A DNA stretch of 64,000 bases, taken from contig JAQMRL010000001.1 of assembly GCA_035578175.1 (NCBI GenBank), positions 238,033,038 through 238,097,037 on the forward strand, given 5' to 3'. Shown here piece after piece: positions 54,056-64,000 of the stretch (positions within the stretch are counted from its first letter, which is position 1; every line of letters begins with the position of its first letter). The DNA is from Catonia carolina. Lineage: Eukaryota > Arthropoda > Insecta > Hemiptera > Achilidae. Position numbers and translations under genes: made by a program. The notes beneath the pieces were generated by a model, which saw only the letters and a program-made list of their open reading frames with translations, ran no database searches and had not been told where the DNA came from.

Positions 54056-57000
54056 AACAAAATACTACAGAGGAAAAGATTTAGCTATTTTATATCCAAT
54101 TTGTAAACACTTGAGTACATACACTATTAGTCCATAAATCTTAATTTACATACACAATCACCACCAACTATCCAAAAAAAAAAATTAAAAAAAAACAGCT
54201 TTTTCATCCCACATATTCCACAAAATAATTTAATTAAATTATTGATTTCGGATTACACAAATTTAGCAAAAATCCGTTCCACTATATTTTCTGAAATTAA
54301 TGAAGTAATATACAGAAAATCTAAAAAATTAATTTAGTTTTCATTTTTAAAACGACAATACAGAGATGAATTTTACACAATGTTTCTCGCTGTAACTGTA
54401 AAACAATCTGTTTTTTATAATAGTTGAACTGTACCAATTAGGGTACCCAAAATGGAATTTTAAATTAACAAAATTAAAATTAAAACAGATTTTTAATAAA
54501 GTACGTCAGAATAACAGATAATACAATACAAAAATAATACTTTTAAATTTTTATTTTATGTAGAACACTTTAAAACTATTACAAATCTAGAAAACATAGA
54601 CAACAGGTGTCTTTCACTTTTGAATCACCTTGTTTCTACATACATACATTAATTTGGAAGCTGAATACATAATTATATATACACACACACAGGCTCACGC
54701 ACACAAAGGTATTATTGCAATTGCCATAATGCGTATTACAATACAGGCTCTACCCACTATATACACAATATTTTTAGGTTATGTACAAACAATTTATCGT
54801 ACTTTCACTTCCATCTTTTTATACGTCATAATAAAATTGACCTTGAACATGCCAATGACGAAGTAAAATATGCCTGGTTGATGCATTCGATAATTAGCGT
54901 TGGGAGAGGTTGGGCGTGCGTGTATTCCTGTACAACATTTAAATTTGGTTGTACTATCGATGTACCAATAAATCCTAAACAACACTAAAATTAACTGTTA
55001 CAGTAGTAATTTTTGCTTGTATCATTATTTAAAAAATATGAAAAAAACTATCATTACACAGGTATCCTTGAGTGAGATATTTCGTAACTATATCACAGTT
55101 TAAAAGTCTTTCCCATAAATTTTGCTGATTTAATTTGATATACACTTCGAAATTGTTTATTCTTACTAAATTATCGATAAGTGTAATTAAAATCAAATTT
55201 TACTCTTAACTTACTGTAATATAATTTAGTAACGTAAGAAAAGTTATTTCTCGTTTAGACAAAAATAAACACCAATAGATATTGGCTTAAAAAAATTGTT
55301 TAATATTTTAGAAAAGCACAAATTGTTTAAAACTTAAGAGTAGATTGAAATATATTTTTTCCAACACAGAATAGACTAATTGTTTAATTAGTATTATCGA
55401 AATGGTGAGATAATTTACAATAGAAATTTGAAAAAAAAACTGAAAACTAATAAGCAGAAAAGAGGTAAGCTAATATGTTTGTTTTAATAATTTTCACCCC
55501 AAATTTTTGTTGGTTCCTAGGGTAAATCAATCTGATATTTAATAAAAACGTTAAGGATAAAACAGTTTCCTGTCCATAGAAACTGAATTAAATTAAACAT
55601 TCTGAATTCTTAAGGAACTGTAAGAAAATCACTTGGAAGAATAAAGAAATTATTTTACTAATTATGAAAACAACTGAAGGTAAAATTAACAGGTTGCTGA
55701 TGACATAATGATTAACGCTTTATTGGATAAAATTTAAAAAAATTAATAATACAACATACAATCTGTAATGTATAGAAAAATAAACAATACTAATATGTAA
55801 ATTGACATAAGAAGGTAAGTCCCAGTGAAAATACCTTGCAAAAATACTATTAACGTAATCCGTACAGTTTGATATTTATTACAATTAAAACAAAGCCACA
55901 AATTTTGAAAAACAAAGTTAAGGAAACCAATTTTGTTTAATAAACAGAATTTTATCAACAATCTGTTCTTGAAAGAAAAACAGATTTATTTTAAAATTGA
56001 CATGAAAAGGTAACTCCCAGAGGAGGTAACTTTACAAAAGAAAAACCATTACTGTTTATGAACTTAATATAATAAAGCTAAATTTTAAACAAACAGATTC
56101 ACAAAGACCTCTTAAATCTCAACAGGTGAAATATAAATTTTAAATTTTAGTATACAATACGAAAAATGACTCGAATGTAACAAAAATTATTTGGCAATCA
56201 ATTTATTGGACAACAGTAGTACAATACAAAGGCTAAAACGGAGGTACCCAATAAACTTATTTGTTTCATTACTTATAAAATAATTTAGTAACTTCAATTA
56301 CTTAATACTATAGTTTTTCAAAATTTAGCAATATTATAGTATTGTTAATATACTCGTAAATATCAACCTGTAAACAGGGTTTATTTATTTATAGGTTTCT
56401 CCATTAGGAGACAGCTTTTCATGATAATCTCTGTGTAACAAAGCTATTGTTATCAATTGGTCTATTAATAACAAATTATACATATTTCAGTGAAAAATTT
56501 AAAAAAATTAAAATAATATTAATTTAATTTACTGTACAAATAAGTATGTTAGCCTCTGTTTTCGTATTGTACCACCGTTATGTAGTAAATTAATAGCCAA
56601 ATAAAAAATATCGTATTACTCAAGCCAAGAAAAAAAATAAATCGAAATTTTTAGCAAATATTTTGAACAGATTAGTTTTTATCGTATTTAAGAAAACGTT
56701 GTCCAGTATTTAGAAACCGAGGTGTTATGATTTAATCTAGAAACAAAAAATTTTAATCAGTATGTAGGCCTAATACATAATGAAGAGAATGTATGTATGT
56801 AATAATGTGCAAATCAATAGATTATTTTTATGTGCGCTATACGATTTTAAAACGTCCAGAAAGATAAAACAATATTTTTTAATTAAGTATAAACGAAACG
56901 TCACAAAAATAAAAATGTGATACAATACACTGGTAAGCCATCAGACGTCAATTTCGAAAAGTAATGTAAACTGAAAACAAGTAAAATGAATTCATCTCCT

Positions 57001-57080
57001 TCAACAAGAGACGTGCAATTATTTAAAACGGTAGAAAACAGTAACAACAAAAGGACGTTAAAGAAAAGACGTGTTAATGT
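54056..57080. other. Long AT-rich stretch without recognisable gene
   Basis: An (AC)n patch lies near 54681-54690. Short frames (54630-54866, 55743-55961) show no domain. Confidence 0.45.
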
Positions 57081-57460
57081 GTGTGTAAGAGAGATAGATA
57101 CATCGGAGTAGTAGGTAAGAGTGAGAAAGAGAGAAAATTAGGAAGGAAAAGGGGGAAAGAGGAGAAGGTTGATAACGACAAGCCGAGTGTCAGGGGCAGG
57201 AACTTGTCAGTGATAATACCGGGGGTGGCTGACAGGACCCCTGGAGCGGTGGCAACAAGAACAACCCCTTTTTAGAAGGGGTATGGGGGTTGTTCTTACT
57301 CCTTGTTTCTCCTTTGCTTCCCATTCCAAAACTACCCGCGGCAACCTTACAATGCCTTTTGATTAATTGTCTCACGCAATCCGACATGTCGCCTACTGAG
57401 TTTGGCTGTTCCGAACAGATAGATGTGTGTGTGTGTTTATCTGTGTGGCTGTGTGTACCC
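57081..57460. other. GC-richer, purine-rich segment with inverted repeat
   Basis: The purine-rich GAGAAAGAGAGAAAATTAGG-type sequence changes into GGGGGTGGCTGACAGGACCCC, then pyrimidine-rich sequence and a (GT)n patch at 57426-57437. Composition stands out from the neighbours. AAGAACAACCCC at 57257-57268 pairs exactly with GGGGTTGTTCTT at 57286-57297. Frames open here are compositional. It may be a promoter region or a transposon fragment. Confidence 0.4.
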
Positions 57461-58174
57461 GTTCATTCATTCATATTGGAATCGAAATACAGTGTTATTA
57501 TGAAATACCTTTGCCTACATCTTGACTTGTATAGTCACAGAAATTCGGTATTGCGTACAGATACTATATCTTCTTTAACAGTCCTCATGAAACGAAATTA
57601 CATTTTGTACGTAAACATTCGGTTAAAACGTAAGGAATTCGTACACTGTTGAACATTCCATGTAAATACGACACGATATAAATGTATAGACCCTATTATA
57701 CTTATCATCTTGATTGTTAGCAAGAAGAAAACAATGAGCTGAATTTCGTACCGTTAACACATTCTCAATAAATACTCAAACAAACAATTTAATTGTGTTT
57801 ATTTACAAAGTAATTCAAATGCAACTTCTTCTTATAAATCAAGTGAAAATAATTATTTATCTTAAGATTTAGTAACAATGAACATTTCTACACAATTGTA
57901 TTTTCAGAAACGATTTCATTCAAATTCAATCAATCTTGTAAGTTATTCAGAGTATACAGTCTGAAAACAGACTTGTTTATTATAAATGCTTTGTTCCGCT
58001 TCAAATGATCAAAACAGGTAAATATTCATCTGATTATACACCCATTAATTTCATTAAGAAACCTTATTATCAACCTACATAAAATAAATTTAACAAATAT
58101 TTTAGTAAAAGTTATTTAATGAAAATATTTTGATAGAAAATATTCTTAGAATATTTAATATATCTTAAAAGCCA
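57461..58174. other. AT-rich stretch without recognisable feature
   Basis: Nothing identified. Confidence 0.45.
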
Positions 58175-58320
58175 AAGAACCCACCAGGTTTTTTTTGTTT
58201 TATGTCCGACTGTTCTGTAATTACTGCTAATGCAGACGGTGAAGGATGAAATGATTTTTTGTAACGTATGAAAATATACCGTGCCTGAATGGGATTCGAA
58301 CCCAAGACCGCATGATGAGA
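58175..58320 (-). mobile_element. SINE type 3, inverted, 5'-truncated tRNA head
   Basis: On the minus strand GCGGTCTTGGGTTCGAATCCC holds a good B box, followed by ATTCAGGCACGG. The tail contains ACGTTACAAAAAATCATTTCATCC. The A-box half is missing, cut where the oppositely oriented SINE at 58325 begins. Confidence 0.7.
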
Positions 58321-58324
58321 GGGA

Positions 58325-58525
58325 ACCGGGTTGATTTAGTTGTAAAGTCGTCTCGGCGAGTCAGCTGTTTAACAGCTGATTTTCGGAGACGAAGATTCTG
58401 TGGTTCAAATCCTAGTAGGACTTCGGGCCAGCCCAGTCAGTCAGCTGTTAAACAGCCGCTATTAATTGTTAAGCAACCTAGTTGGGGAAGCGACTTTATA
58501 TGGTGACTAGCTGACAGCCATTCCT
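58325..58525 (+). mobile_element. SINE type 2, plus-strand copy
   Basis: CCGGGTTGATTTAGTTGTAAAG is the A-box region. TCAGCTGTTTAACAGCTGA (58361-58379) is a perfect 9-bp-stem hairpin in the anticodon-arm position. GTGGTTCAAATCCTAG is the B box. The tail (GACAGCCATTCCTGA) is partly rearranged relative to 44736-44966. Confidence 0.8.
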
Positions 58526-58800
58526 GAACAAACTTCACCTGTTTAAAAAATTCATGCCGAATGACGCCAAAAAATACAGCGAAAACCAGCGATCAAATTG
58601 GGTAGTTGTCAATAAGGTACAGTTCCCGATAACAAATAAAAGCTAAAAAAGAATCCTATTGAAGTGTTCCAAGGTACATCACCTTCCCCAATAATAATTA
58701 ATGCAGTATCAAAAATATGGTGTTCTTTTAGTTAAATTTGTGTTTCAATGTATTGTACAGTACTTTAATGGGACGGAACAGTGTTTCACTATTGTAAACA
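58526..58800. other. Unassigned spacer
   Basis: No feature. Confidence 0.4.
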
Positions 58801-59579
58801 AAAAAAAACTCACAACTTTCTCTTGCCAATGCAAATAATTAATAATAAACCTAACATTATTAATAAAATATTAGAAATAAACAAAAACTAACCTCAAAAA
58901 CATAACCTTATTTTAATCATGAGTGAATGACGCAAAATGAAAATCGAACTCAATTTGGCTTTAAAAAAAACGGAAAATCACACTTTCACGCTCAACTAGG
59001 CTCTGTAGAGAAAAATTCTCTAAATAAAAGTTGTAGATCTCTTAATTTTCTATAAATTTTAATAAATACACTTTTGTCGTAAAGTGCATACTAAGGCCGA
59101 AATCTTAAAAAAATCGATTTTTCACACGTTTTCGTGAGAAAAAACAGAAAATCGCTAATTACCGCTAAACTAAGCGTTATACAAAAAAATGCTTGAAATA
59201 AAAGTTGTAGGTTTTCACATTCTCTACAACTTTTATTATATACATTTTTGCTCTAAAATTAATATTAAAGCCGTAATCTTAAAAAAAACACTTTTTTACG
59301 TAAAAACACCCTCACCAAGAATTTCAGCAAACATGGCGCCTACCCTATCTTTTAGAGAATAAAAAATTGAATAAATGAGGCGATTTTAAAAAAAAATCGT
59401 AGGACCAGTTTTTGAGAAAATCACAAAAAAGTGAAAAATTATACGAATAAACTACTACTTCCGGTTGACCGATTTTGATGAAAATGTTCGTGTCGGGTCC
59501 GGTAGTGGTATGTAACTTAAGTTTCAAGTTTCAAGTTCGTACGATGTTCCGTTCTTGAGATATTTTGTACACACACACA

Positions 59580-59646
<67 letters not shown>

Positions 59647-59788
59647 GCAGACCAATCGCTAAAAACATGTTTTTTGGGTTCAGGGGGTCTGAAAACGTAT
59701 AGATCCGGTGAAAACTCGATTTCGAAAAATCGACATGAAAACAATACTTTCCTTCCTATATATTCATATAGGCAAGAGAAAGTAAAAA
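58801..59788 (+). repeat. Interspersed repeat family A, copy A9, near full length
   Basis: Closely similar to A2 over its whole length, including ACTTTCTCTTGCCAATGCAAATAATTAA on the left and TCATATAGGCAAGAGAAAGTAAAAA on the right. The left hairpin is reduced (only CTCACAAC remains). Its microsatellite is much longer than in A2. The 96-codon minus frame at 59517-59807 is a by-product of the CA run. Confidence 0.85.
59569..59645 (+). repeat. (AC)n microsatellite with GCAC interruption
   Basis: About 77 bp: six AC units, a block of GCAC repeats, then a long pure AC run. It occupies the same site as (AC)8 in copy A2. Confidence 0.95.
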
Positions 59789-60629
59789 AACTTCCTTTTA
59801 AGATCAACTAAAATTACTTAAAGAAATAATATACAATACAAGATGTCCTAATTAATTTTTATAGAGTCGTTTTACAATGGAGTAATGAACATGATGCTAA
59901 CTATCCAAGGTTAATTAAAAGAATTAAGTAAATTTCATCACGAAACAACATCTTACTAGATGACAAAGACAAACCCACTCGCTAGAAATTTGATTGGAAC
60001 GCATGCACAAATCTTAGATGACTAAACGATCCTATAGACAAATCGAAAAAGCTAAACAAATTAAAAAACAAAAATATCTTTTGTATTATAACGGAAAAAA
60101 TATGTTTGGTAAATTAATATCGAACTGAATAAATTAAAAAACCCTTTCCTTTAACAATATTTAAAATAAAATTTACATAATTTAAATCAAAGAATTTAAT
60201 ACAAAAATAATAGTACCTAACGTAATTAAATAGTTAAATAACACAAATTCAGGTTCATTGAACGTTATACAACCGCTGTGCTGCACAGAGCTTTGCTTTC
60301 TTTCTATCATTAAATCATTGAATGGTTATGGATGCCAAAAAACGTGACCAACATTTTAATAAATTCAAATCGAATTAACTTGCTATTCATTCCGTTTTCT
60401 TCAATCATTTATTATTATTATACGCACACTTCTTCCGCCAATTTAATTTTTGTATTAACTACAATATTAGAATCTTTTAATAAAGTCAGTGAAAGGTTTC
60501 CTCAGGTATAGCAGTTGAAAAACAAAATGCAACTACTATATAACAATTGAATTTGAAGTTTTATAACTGAGAATAATTAATTTAATTATAGTATACATAT
60601 TATTTTCTACTCGACGTTCTTACCGAAGA
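59789..60629. other. AT-rich stretch without recognisable feature
   Basis: No gene or repeat was identified. Confidence 0.45.
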
Positions 60630-60695
60630 ATAAAAAAAAATCAGGTGTGAAACAAACCTCCTACTTTTTCTTGCCAAAGTAAATAATGCCCCATA
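60630..60695 (+). repeat. Family A left-end fragment
   Basis: TCAGGTGTGAAACAAACCTCC followed by TACTTTTTCTTGCCAAAGTAAATAA is the left end only. Similarity stops where a Helentron-like start begins. Confidence 0.55.
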
Positions 60696-60696
60696 T

Positions 60697-61020
60697 CTAT
60701 ATCTATAAAAAAAAATTGTGATTTTGTCTGAACAATTTTTCAAAATGCCCCAAATTTTGTTTATACGCCAGATGTACAACGCGAACACCGAAAAAAAGTT
60801 CAGCTAAATTTTTGTCTGTTTGTCTGTTTTTGTCTGATGCTACGGCATCACGTAAGAACCGCTGAACCAAATTCAGAGAATTTCGGTATCTAGGTTCTGG
60901 ACATAATCGAAATGAAAATAGGCTATAATTTTTTAATATCACAAAGGGATGGGGGAGTTCAGAGGGAGGGGTAAACAAAAAACTACGAATATCTTCGTTA
61001 AAAGTCAATGTATCGAAAAA
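60697..61020 (+). repeat. Helentron-like 5' region
   Basis: TCTATATCTATAAAAAAAAATTG resembles a Helentron start. It is followed by TGTCTGTTTGTCTGTTTTTG and AAGAACCGCTGAACCAAATTC, a layout common in insect Helentron-type 5' regions. No 3' end is seen. Confidence 0.4.
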
Positions 61021-61439
61021 TGTTATATAATCGAAATTACGAAACGTTTAAAGAAAAATAAGTTGAATTATATGAAGTTTTTCATTTTCATGGACAATAT
61101 AACGGAGATATTACCAATTTAAAAAAATAAACCAATATTTTTAGAAGAATATTAACATACAAAAAAAAAACAGGACAATAAACATAGGCCTACGCGCCAG
61201 TAAAATCCGTATTCATTGTCAGTTACCTACCTATCTATTCCATCAGTACCCTATACACTTTTTCTCGGTCACATTGTCAAAAATGAATCAGTTGTCTCAG
61301 TAGTGGTCACCATCGTGGTGTTCCTATTGTGATTTACCTTTCATTTACTATGAAAATAATAAAGCGCTGAATATCTTAATTTAAAAATACCAGGATCTCG
61401 CTTTTATTTTAGGTTCAACTATTTTTTTTCATAAATAAA
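61021..61439. other. AT-rich stretch without recognisable feature
   Basis: Nothing identified. Confidence 0.4.
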
Positions 61440-61565
61440 AACGCTGACGTCGAAAGGAGACAGATAACGATGAGTGGTTAAAGAATATCAGACCTGACAG
61501 GGATCGAACTCGATACCCCAACCGACCGTCCACAGCACCAAGGAAACCGTTCAAAGAACGGGTAC
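61440..61565 (-). mobile_element. tRNA-like SINE or tRNA relic, type 4
   Basis: On the minus strand TTTCCTTGGTGCTGTGGACGG resembles an A box and GAGTTCGATCCCTGTC is a B box, about 25 bp apart. The anticodon arm does not fold well, so a functional tRNA is unlikely. Confidence 0.5.
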
Positions 61566-61604
61566 TATCTATCTATGTTTTTAATCATTCGTAAACAATA
61601 TACG

Positions 61605-62092
61605 AGATGAAAATCAACTTCTGTAGAAATTAAAAATACATAATATCACTAATTGACGCTAAACTAAGCTCTGTAGAAAAAATATGCTTGGAATAAAAGC
61701 TGTAGGTTGTTTAATTTTCTATAACTGATTACATACACTTTTGTCGTTAAATGCATACTAAAGCCACAATCTTCAAAAATCCCGTTTTTACTGATTTTGA
61801 TAAAAAAAATCACTAATTGACTCAAAATTAAGCGTTAGAAGAAAACATATTTAAAATAAAAGTCCTAGATTTTTTAATTTCTACGACTTTAATTTACCCT
61901 GTTGCTCTAAAATGCACAATAAGGCGGAAATGTTAAAAAACCAATTTTTTACTATGAGAGCACAGGCCCTCCAAAAATTTCAGCACACAGCGCTGAAAAC
62001 CCGTAGGAAAGTTTTTGATAAAATCGACATGAAAACAATACTTTCCTTTCCTATATTCCATATTCATATAGAGCAAGAGAAAGTAAAGATAT
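61605..62092 (+). repeat. Interspersed repeat family A, copy A11, internally deleted
   Basis: It begins at ATGAAAATCAACTTCTGTAG and proceeds to the AGCACAGGCCCTCC block. It then jumps to AAAATCGACATGAAAACAATAC and the right end GAGCAAGAGAAAGTAAAG. The microsatellite and the CGGTTGACCGATTTTGAT block are deleted. Confidence 0.75.
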
Positions 62093-63655
62093 AAAAGTTC
62101 CAAAAATTCAAAATTTTATTTATAGCAACAGAAAATTAAAAATAAAATTCGTTAAAATATTTGAAAATCTTAAATTGTATCCCGATTAAATGAGAATGTT
62201 TATTAAAAACTGAGCAACGGGAATGAATTTTTATTTGTTGGATTGTGAAACCAGAAATTGTATACTCAATAAATTTATTCATTAGGATATATTTTTTTAT
62301 AGCTCATCAAAAAGGTCTCTAAGGATTAAAAAGAAACCGTACACGTCATAGTTGATTAGAAATAGAGTTCTATTGATTGGTATACGGGTGTATCTATTAG
62401 GATTTCAAACATCCGAGACGAAAATAAATTTTGAGATTTTTGATTTTATGAGAAACAACGTTAAAAAGCACAAAAATTAAAGTCTACCAAATGTTACAAC
62501 AATCGTACTGCAATGAAATCAGATTTAAAATTATCTTTGACTATAACTTAAATTTTAAACTCAGTAGTTTTAATTAGCTTGTTACGAGAAAAAAGGTTTA
62601 TTTTAATAGTGTTTCTTAAACACAAAATAAAAAAATTGTTTTATAATTTTCCTAATCGCAGTAAAATCTACAATCTATTCTTGCATAGAATAATAAGTAC
62701 AAATTGGTTTTCTTTATGTACCTTCACCGAAGGGATTTTCCCTTCGCTGAAAATGAAGAAACTTGATCGATTCTTAAATCATGTCACTTTAAAATAAGTC
62801 CGTAGGATGCATCTGTTTGAGTTGCAGAATTCGTTTGAATTGTCTGAAAGTAACTGCGAGATGTATCTTTGATATTTTATATTTAACGTATTAATTTCTC
62901 GTTGAATTGTTGGAAAATTTAAACCACTGTGTATTTTTGTTTGTTAAATACAAAGGTACTAAGATTATTATAACTAATTTTTATAGAAACCTTATCAAGA
63001 TTTTATATTTAAATGATTTACCAAGCTCTTTTAAGATGATCATTTATTTTCGTCTTTTATAATAAGTTTTATTGATTATTTTTTTATGATTAATTTAACA
63101 ATAAAGTACAGGAATGAATGAATCAATCCAAAGAATATACAAAAAAATTAAATAGAAGTAAAATCCCAATGAATCATCAAAATATAAGTTGACCTCGTCG
63201 AACCCATTCAAACCGCAAAATTCCTTCACATGTTCAACAGAATAAGTGTACAGTTTACGAAGGTGAAACCCGGTTATTCAGTACAACTTATTTTTTTATA
63301 ACTAAATTCTTAGTATTAGAATATTTAGTCTGAATTACCAGTAATTGAAAAACATTCAAGACGTAAAAATTGTTGTTTTTGGGAATAAATATAAATAATA
63401 ATTATTGTTTTAGTGTTATTGCCTTCTTTGTATCCCTTCGGCGTAAATGACTGAAATACAAATGTTTTAGTTTTTTTTTTCGACCCCTTAGGAACAATTA
63501 ACCAAAATTTTAGCTCTCTAGGTAATCGGGATGTCAGACAATTAGTCATGAAAGAGTGATGGCTTTCGGTTTTTCATAAAATTATACAAAAATCTCAAAA
63601 ACGTTGATAAATTATTTCATTTTTTCTAAAAGTCTGTTCTTTAAAATGTGTATAG
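62093..63655. other. Long AT-rich stretch without recognisable gene
   Basis: A 72-codon frame at 62579-62797 and a 74-codon minus frame at 63325-63549 have no domain I recognise. Confidence 0.45.
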
Positions 63656-64000
63656 TTTTGTTGTTTAGGTCACCAGGCAAAAGGCTGGTTTGAACCTCTA
63701 GAGGCTTTACTAAGTAAAAGGAGGAGTTAATGCTTTACAATTGCCTTACTCACTTAGTGGAAAAGTATGCTTATCAGCATGCTAGACCCCCCTGAAAAGC
63801 ATCTACTTCCCACCCTGCAAATGACACCCCTTCCTTTATAACAACAGGGTCTGGCTGTATTATAATTTCATTATTCTCAGAGAAGATAACTGTGACTAGT
63901 GTCTTTTACACCTTTACCTCTTCTGTTCTTAAGTTCTTCAGTTATATAATTAGCTGACCATGTGATAAGAAACCGAACTATTTTTTGTAGCTCAGGAACT
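63656..64000 (+). mobile_element. S1 element cut by the window end
   Basis: It starts TTGTTGTTTAGGTCACCAGG and reaches the AGCTGACCATGTGATAAGAAACCGAAC block before the window stops. It is more diverged than the copy at 53401 (for example CACCAGGCAAAAGGCTGG). Confidence 0.85.

Noticed and set aside
59517..59807. Cys/Val-rich 96-codon minus frame
   Set aside because: Produced by translation of the (AC)n microsatellite.

Overview
This is an AT-rich animal chromosome segment, most likely from an insect. The retained signatures are a BEL/Pao LTR retrotransposon, a mariner element, Tigger/pogo-type elements, several non-LTR retrotransposon tails of the kind common in insect genomes and tRNA-derived SINEs. 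A hemipteran host would fit, but the sequence alone does not prove it. I found no host gene, rRNA, functional tRNA or CRISPR array. The window reads as intergenic or long-intron DNA built by successive transposon insertions.

The only long coding capacity is a BEL/Pao element at 45389-52024. It has 205-bp LTRs with no difference that I could find by eye and a 5-bp target duplication (GGGGC), so it is young. Its Gag-Pol reading frame is broken once, by an apparent one-base deletion inside the RNase H region near 49463. The first frame (46061-49501) holds Gag, protease, reverse transcriptase and the start of RNase H. The second frame (to 51369) holds the rest of RNase H, the integrase and the C-terminal domain. 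The element sits inside the tail of an older non-LTR retrotransposon, whose two halves flank it.

Other decayed protein-coding remnants are a Tigger/pogo transposase (175-785, minus), non-LTR reverse transcriptase C-terminal pieces (5368-5825 minus, 7770-8110 minus, 8214-8575 plus, 33020-33690 plus, 39050-39425 minus) and a mariner transposase (43823-44733). The mariner copy is rearranged: its left end is an inverted duplicate of its own right end.

The remainder is dominated by non-coding repeat families that recur within the window. Family A is about 0.95 kb with an inverted AGAGAAAGT-type subterminal motif and a CA microsatellite. Family H is Helentron-like, with TCTATAT starts and CTAGT ends. 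Family S1 is about 395 bp; two copies have 10-11 bp target duplications. There are also at least four tRNA-derived SINE types. A composite element at 27455-28713 has 16-bp inverted ends, an internal array of roughly 110-bp units and a 455-bp MITE nested inside it with a 9-bp target duplication. Nesting gives relative ages: S1 inserted into family A and family H, Tigger into family H, an 18-bp-TIR element into S1, mariner into a SINE, and BEL/Pao into a non-LTR tail.

Long stretches such as 14966-17960, 28740-30285, 54056-57080 and 62093-63650 are plain AT-rich DNA in which I recognise nothing. All repeat boundaries are eye estimates unless a target duplication is quoted.
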